From an uncultured Lachnospiraceae bacterium (GTDB lineage: Bacteria; Bacillota; Clostridia; Lachnospirales; Lachnospiraceae), in contig CAJUNR010000059.1 of assembly GCA_910587765.1 (NCBI GenBank), forward strand, positions 1 through 13,303: a DNA stretch of 13,303 nt, written 5' to 3'. The notes beneath the pieces were generated by a model. The model saw nothing but the letters and a program-made list of their open reading frames with translations, searched no databases and had not been told where the DNA came from. Both the position numbers and the translations under genes were made by a program. Below, in pieces: positions 11,600-13,303 of this stretch (position 1 is the first letter of the stretch; each line of letters opens with the position of its first letter).

Positions 11600-13303
11600 T
11601 TATTTTGTCTTTGCAGCAAGAACTTTTTCCTGAACGCTCTTGGGAACCTGCTCGTATTTCTCAAAGAACATGGAATAGTTGCCGCGGCCCTGGGTTCTGG
11701 AACGAAGATCGGTCGCATAACCGAACATCTCCGCCAGCGGTACATATCCGCGGATCATCTTGCCTCCGCCGATATCCTCCATGCCCTCGATGCGTCCCCG
11801 GCGGGAGTTGATATCGCCGATAACGTCTCCCATATAATCCTCCGGCGTCGTAACCTCGACCTTCATGATCGGCTCCAGAAGCACTGCTCCCGCTTTCTGC
11901 ATAGCCTCTTTGAATGCCAGAGAACCGGCGATGTGGAACGCCATCTCCGAGGAGTCGACCTCATGATAAGAACCGTCGAATACCGTCGCGTGGATACCCA
12001 GTACCGGGAATCCGCCGAGGATACCTGCCTTTGCCGCTTCCTCGATGCCTTCGCCGACTGCCGGGATGTATTCCTTGGGAATCGCACCGCCGACGACGGA
12101 AGAATCGAATTTGAACAGCTCTTCGCCGTTGGCATCCATGGGCTCGAAGTGTACCTTACAATGACCGTACTGTCCGCGTCCGCCGGACTGTTTCGCATAT
12201 TTGGAATCCACGTCCACCGCCTTGGTGAAGGTTTCCTTGTAGGCAACCTGCGGCGCGCCCACATTCGCTTCCACCTTGAACTCACGCAACAGACGGTCTA
12301 CGATGATCTCCAGATGAAGCTCGCCCATACCCGCGATGATCGTCTGACCGGTCTCCGGATTCGTATGCGCACGGAAGGTCGGATCCTCCTCCGCCAGCTT
12401 CGCAAGAGACTCTCCCAGCTTGCCCTGGCCGGCCTTGGTCTTGGGCTCGATCGCCAGCTCGATTACCGGCTCCGGGAACTCCATGGACTCCAGAATCACC
12501 GGATGCTGCTCGTCGCAGATCGTATCGCCGGTCGTCGTCAGCTTGAAGCCGACCGCCGCGGCGATATCGCCGGAATACACCTTGTCAAGCTCCTGCCTCT
12601 TGTTGGCGTGCATCTGAAGGATACGTCCCACACGCTCCTTCTTGCCCTTGGTGGAGTTGTAGACGTAGGAGCCGGAATTCATGGTACCGGAGTACACACG
12701 GAAGAAAGCCAGCTTTCCTACGAACGGGTCCGCCATGATCTTGAACGCCAGCGCGGAGAACGGTTCCTCATCGGAAGAATGTCTCTCCACCTCATTGCCG
12801 TCCATATCCGTACCCTTGATGGCCGGGATGTCGGTCGGCGCCGGCATATACTCCAGAATCGCGTCCAGAAGCTTCTGTACGCCCTTGTTTCTGTATGCGC
12901 TTCCGCAGCATACCGGAACGGCCGTACACTCGCAGGTCGCCTTGCGCAGAACCGCCTTCATCGCTTCCACGGACGGCTCCTCGCCCTCCAGATACTCCAT
13001 CATCAGGTCGTCGTCCAGCTCGCAGATCTTCTCCACCAGCTCGGTGCGGTATAATTCGGCGTCGTCTTTCATATCATCCGGAATCTCGGTGATGGAAATA
13101 TCGTCGCCCTTGTCATCATTATAAATATATGCTTTCATCTCAAACAGGTCGATGATTCCCTGGAACTCATCTTCCTTGCCGATCGGAAGCTGCAGGCAGA
13201 TGGCGTTCTTACCCAGACGGGTCTTGATCATCTCCACTGCATTATAGAAATCTGCACCCAGGATATCCATCTTGTTGATGAATGCCATACGGGGTACATT
13301 GTA
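11600..13303 (-). CDS. fusA: Elongation factor G (5' end outside window)
   Basis: This is the translocation GTPase of the ribosome. The reading frame is open to the window edge: residues YNVPR precede MAFINKMD, the NKMD nucleotide motif of the G domain, so the ATG at 13288 is internal and not a start. What is visible, 567 residues, covers the end of the G domain and domains II to V, including GMGELHLEIIVDRL, GGRGQYGHCKVHFEP and the C-terminal RGNYSMFFEKYEQVP. Compared with a usual length near 700 residues, roughly 130-140 N-terminal residues lie beyond the window. No strong terminator separates it from tuf, consistent with partial readthrough. Confidence 0.98.
   Translation of the reverse strand, partial: YNVPRMAFINKMDILGADFYNAVEMIKTRLGKNAICLQLPIGKEDEFQGIIDLFEMKAYIYNDDKGDDISITEIPDDMKDDAELYRTELVEKICELDDDLMMEYLEGEEPSVEAMKAVLRKATCECTAVPVCCGSAYRNKGVQKLLDAILEYMPAPTDIPAIKGTDMDGNEVERHSSDEEPFSALAFKIMADPFVGKLAFFRVYSGTMNSGSYVYNSTKGKKERVGRILQMHANKRQELDKVYSGDIAAAVGFKLTTTGDTICDEQHPVILESMEFPEPVIELAIEPKTKAGQGKLGESLAKLAEEDPTFRAHTNPETGQTIIAGMGELHLEIIVDRLLREFKVEANVGAPQVAYKETFTKAVDVDSKYAKQSGGRGQYGHCKVHFEPMDANGEELFKFDSSVVGGAIPKEYIPAVGEGIEEAAKAGILGGFPVLGIHATVFDGSYHEVDSSEMAFHIAGSLAFKEAMQKAGAVLLEPIMKVEVTTPEDYMGDVIGDINSRRGRIEGMEDIGGGKMIRGYVPLAEMFGYATDLRSRTQGRGNYSMFFEKYEQVPKSVQEKVLAAKTK

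Noticed and set aside
10089..13054. Long plus-strand frames opposite tuf and fusA
   Set aside because: The opposite strand encodes unmistakable EF-Tu and EF-G; these frames are antisense shadows.

Overview
The window reads as chromosomal DNA of a GC-rich Gram-positive anaerobe of the Clostridia, probably Lachnospiraceae. The reasons are the form of EF-Tu and EF-G, strong AGGAGG ribosome binding sites, a textbook sigma-A promoter before tuf, a lipobox lipoprotein, and a surface protein with a Cys-Cys-Ile-Leu-His-Phe C-terminal tail. I recognise that tail from memory of Lachnospiraceae proteins but could not search for it. I do not name a genus.

Layout. From 1 to 172 there is a cluster of inverted repeats without a gene. 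From 173 to 2548 (minus) lies a long lipoprotein that joins a propeller-like N-terminal half to a solute-binding-protein C-terminal half. From 2549 to 3233 is a divergent control region. It holds a promoter at each end, and between them two structured elements: a 210-base nested palindrome (2623-2832) and a pair of 41-base repeats with a compensatory stem change (2987-3111). From 3234 to 5204 (plus) is an OmpR-type response regulator and its histidine kinase. From 5268 to 10099 (minus) is a probable operon, in transcription order: a BTAD/SARP-type regulator with a degenerate GGDEF-like tail, a 1,052-residue repeat surface protein, and a 63-residue membrane protein. From 10308 to the window edge (minus) are tuf and the 3' part of fusA, the conserved end of a str-type operon. 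The accessory block therefore sits directly beside the translation-factor genes.

How the genes work together. The response-regulator promoter and the lipoprotein promoter carry the same PhoB-like arrangement: TTTAGAG, four bases, TTTAGAG or TTTCGAG, ten bases, then a -10 hexamer. This is direct sequence evidence that one regulator, most simply the OmpR-type one encoded between them, controls both itself and the lipoprotein. The lipoprotein has no ABC permease nearby, so a sensory or capture role tied to the kinase is a reasonable inference. In the second module, two TTTAACG heptamers sit ten bases upstream of a -10-like hexamer before the surface-protein gene. That is the kind of site a SARP/BTAD regulator would use, and such a regulator is encoded immediately upstream. 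The two modules converge at 5204/5268 with no visible terminator between them.
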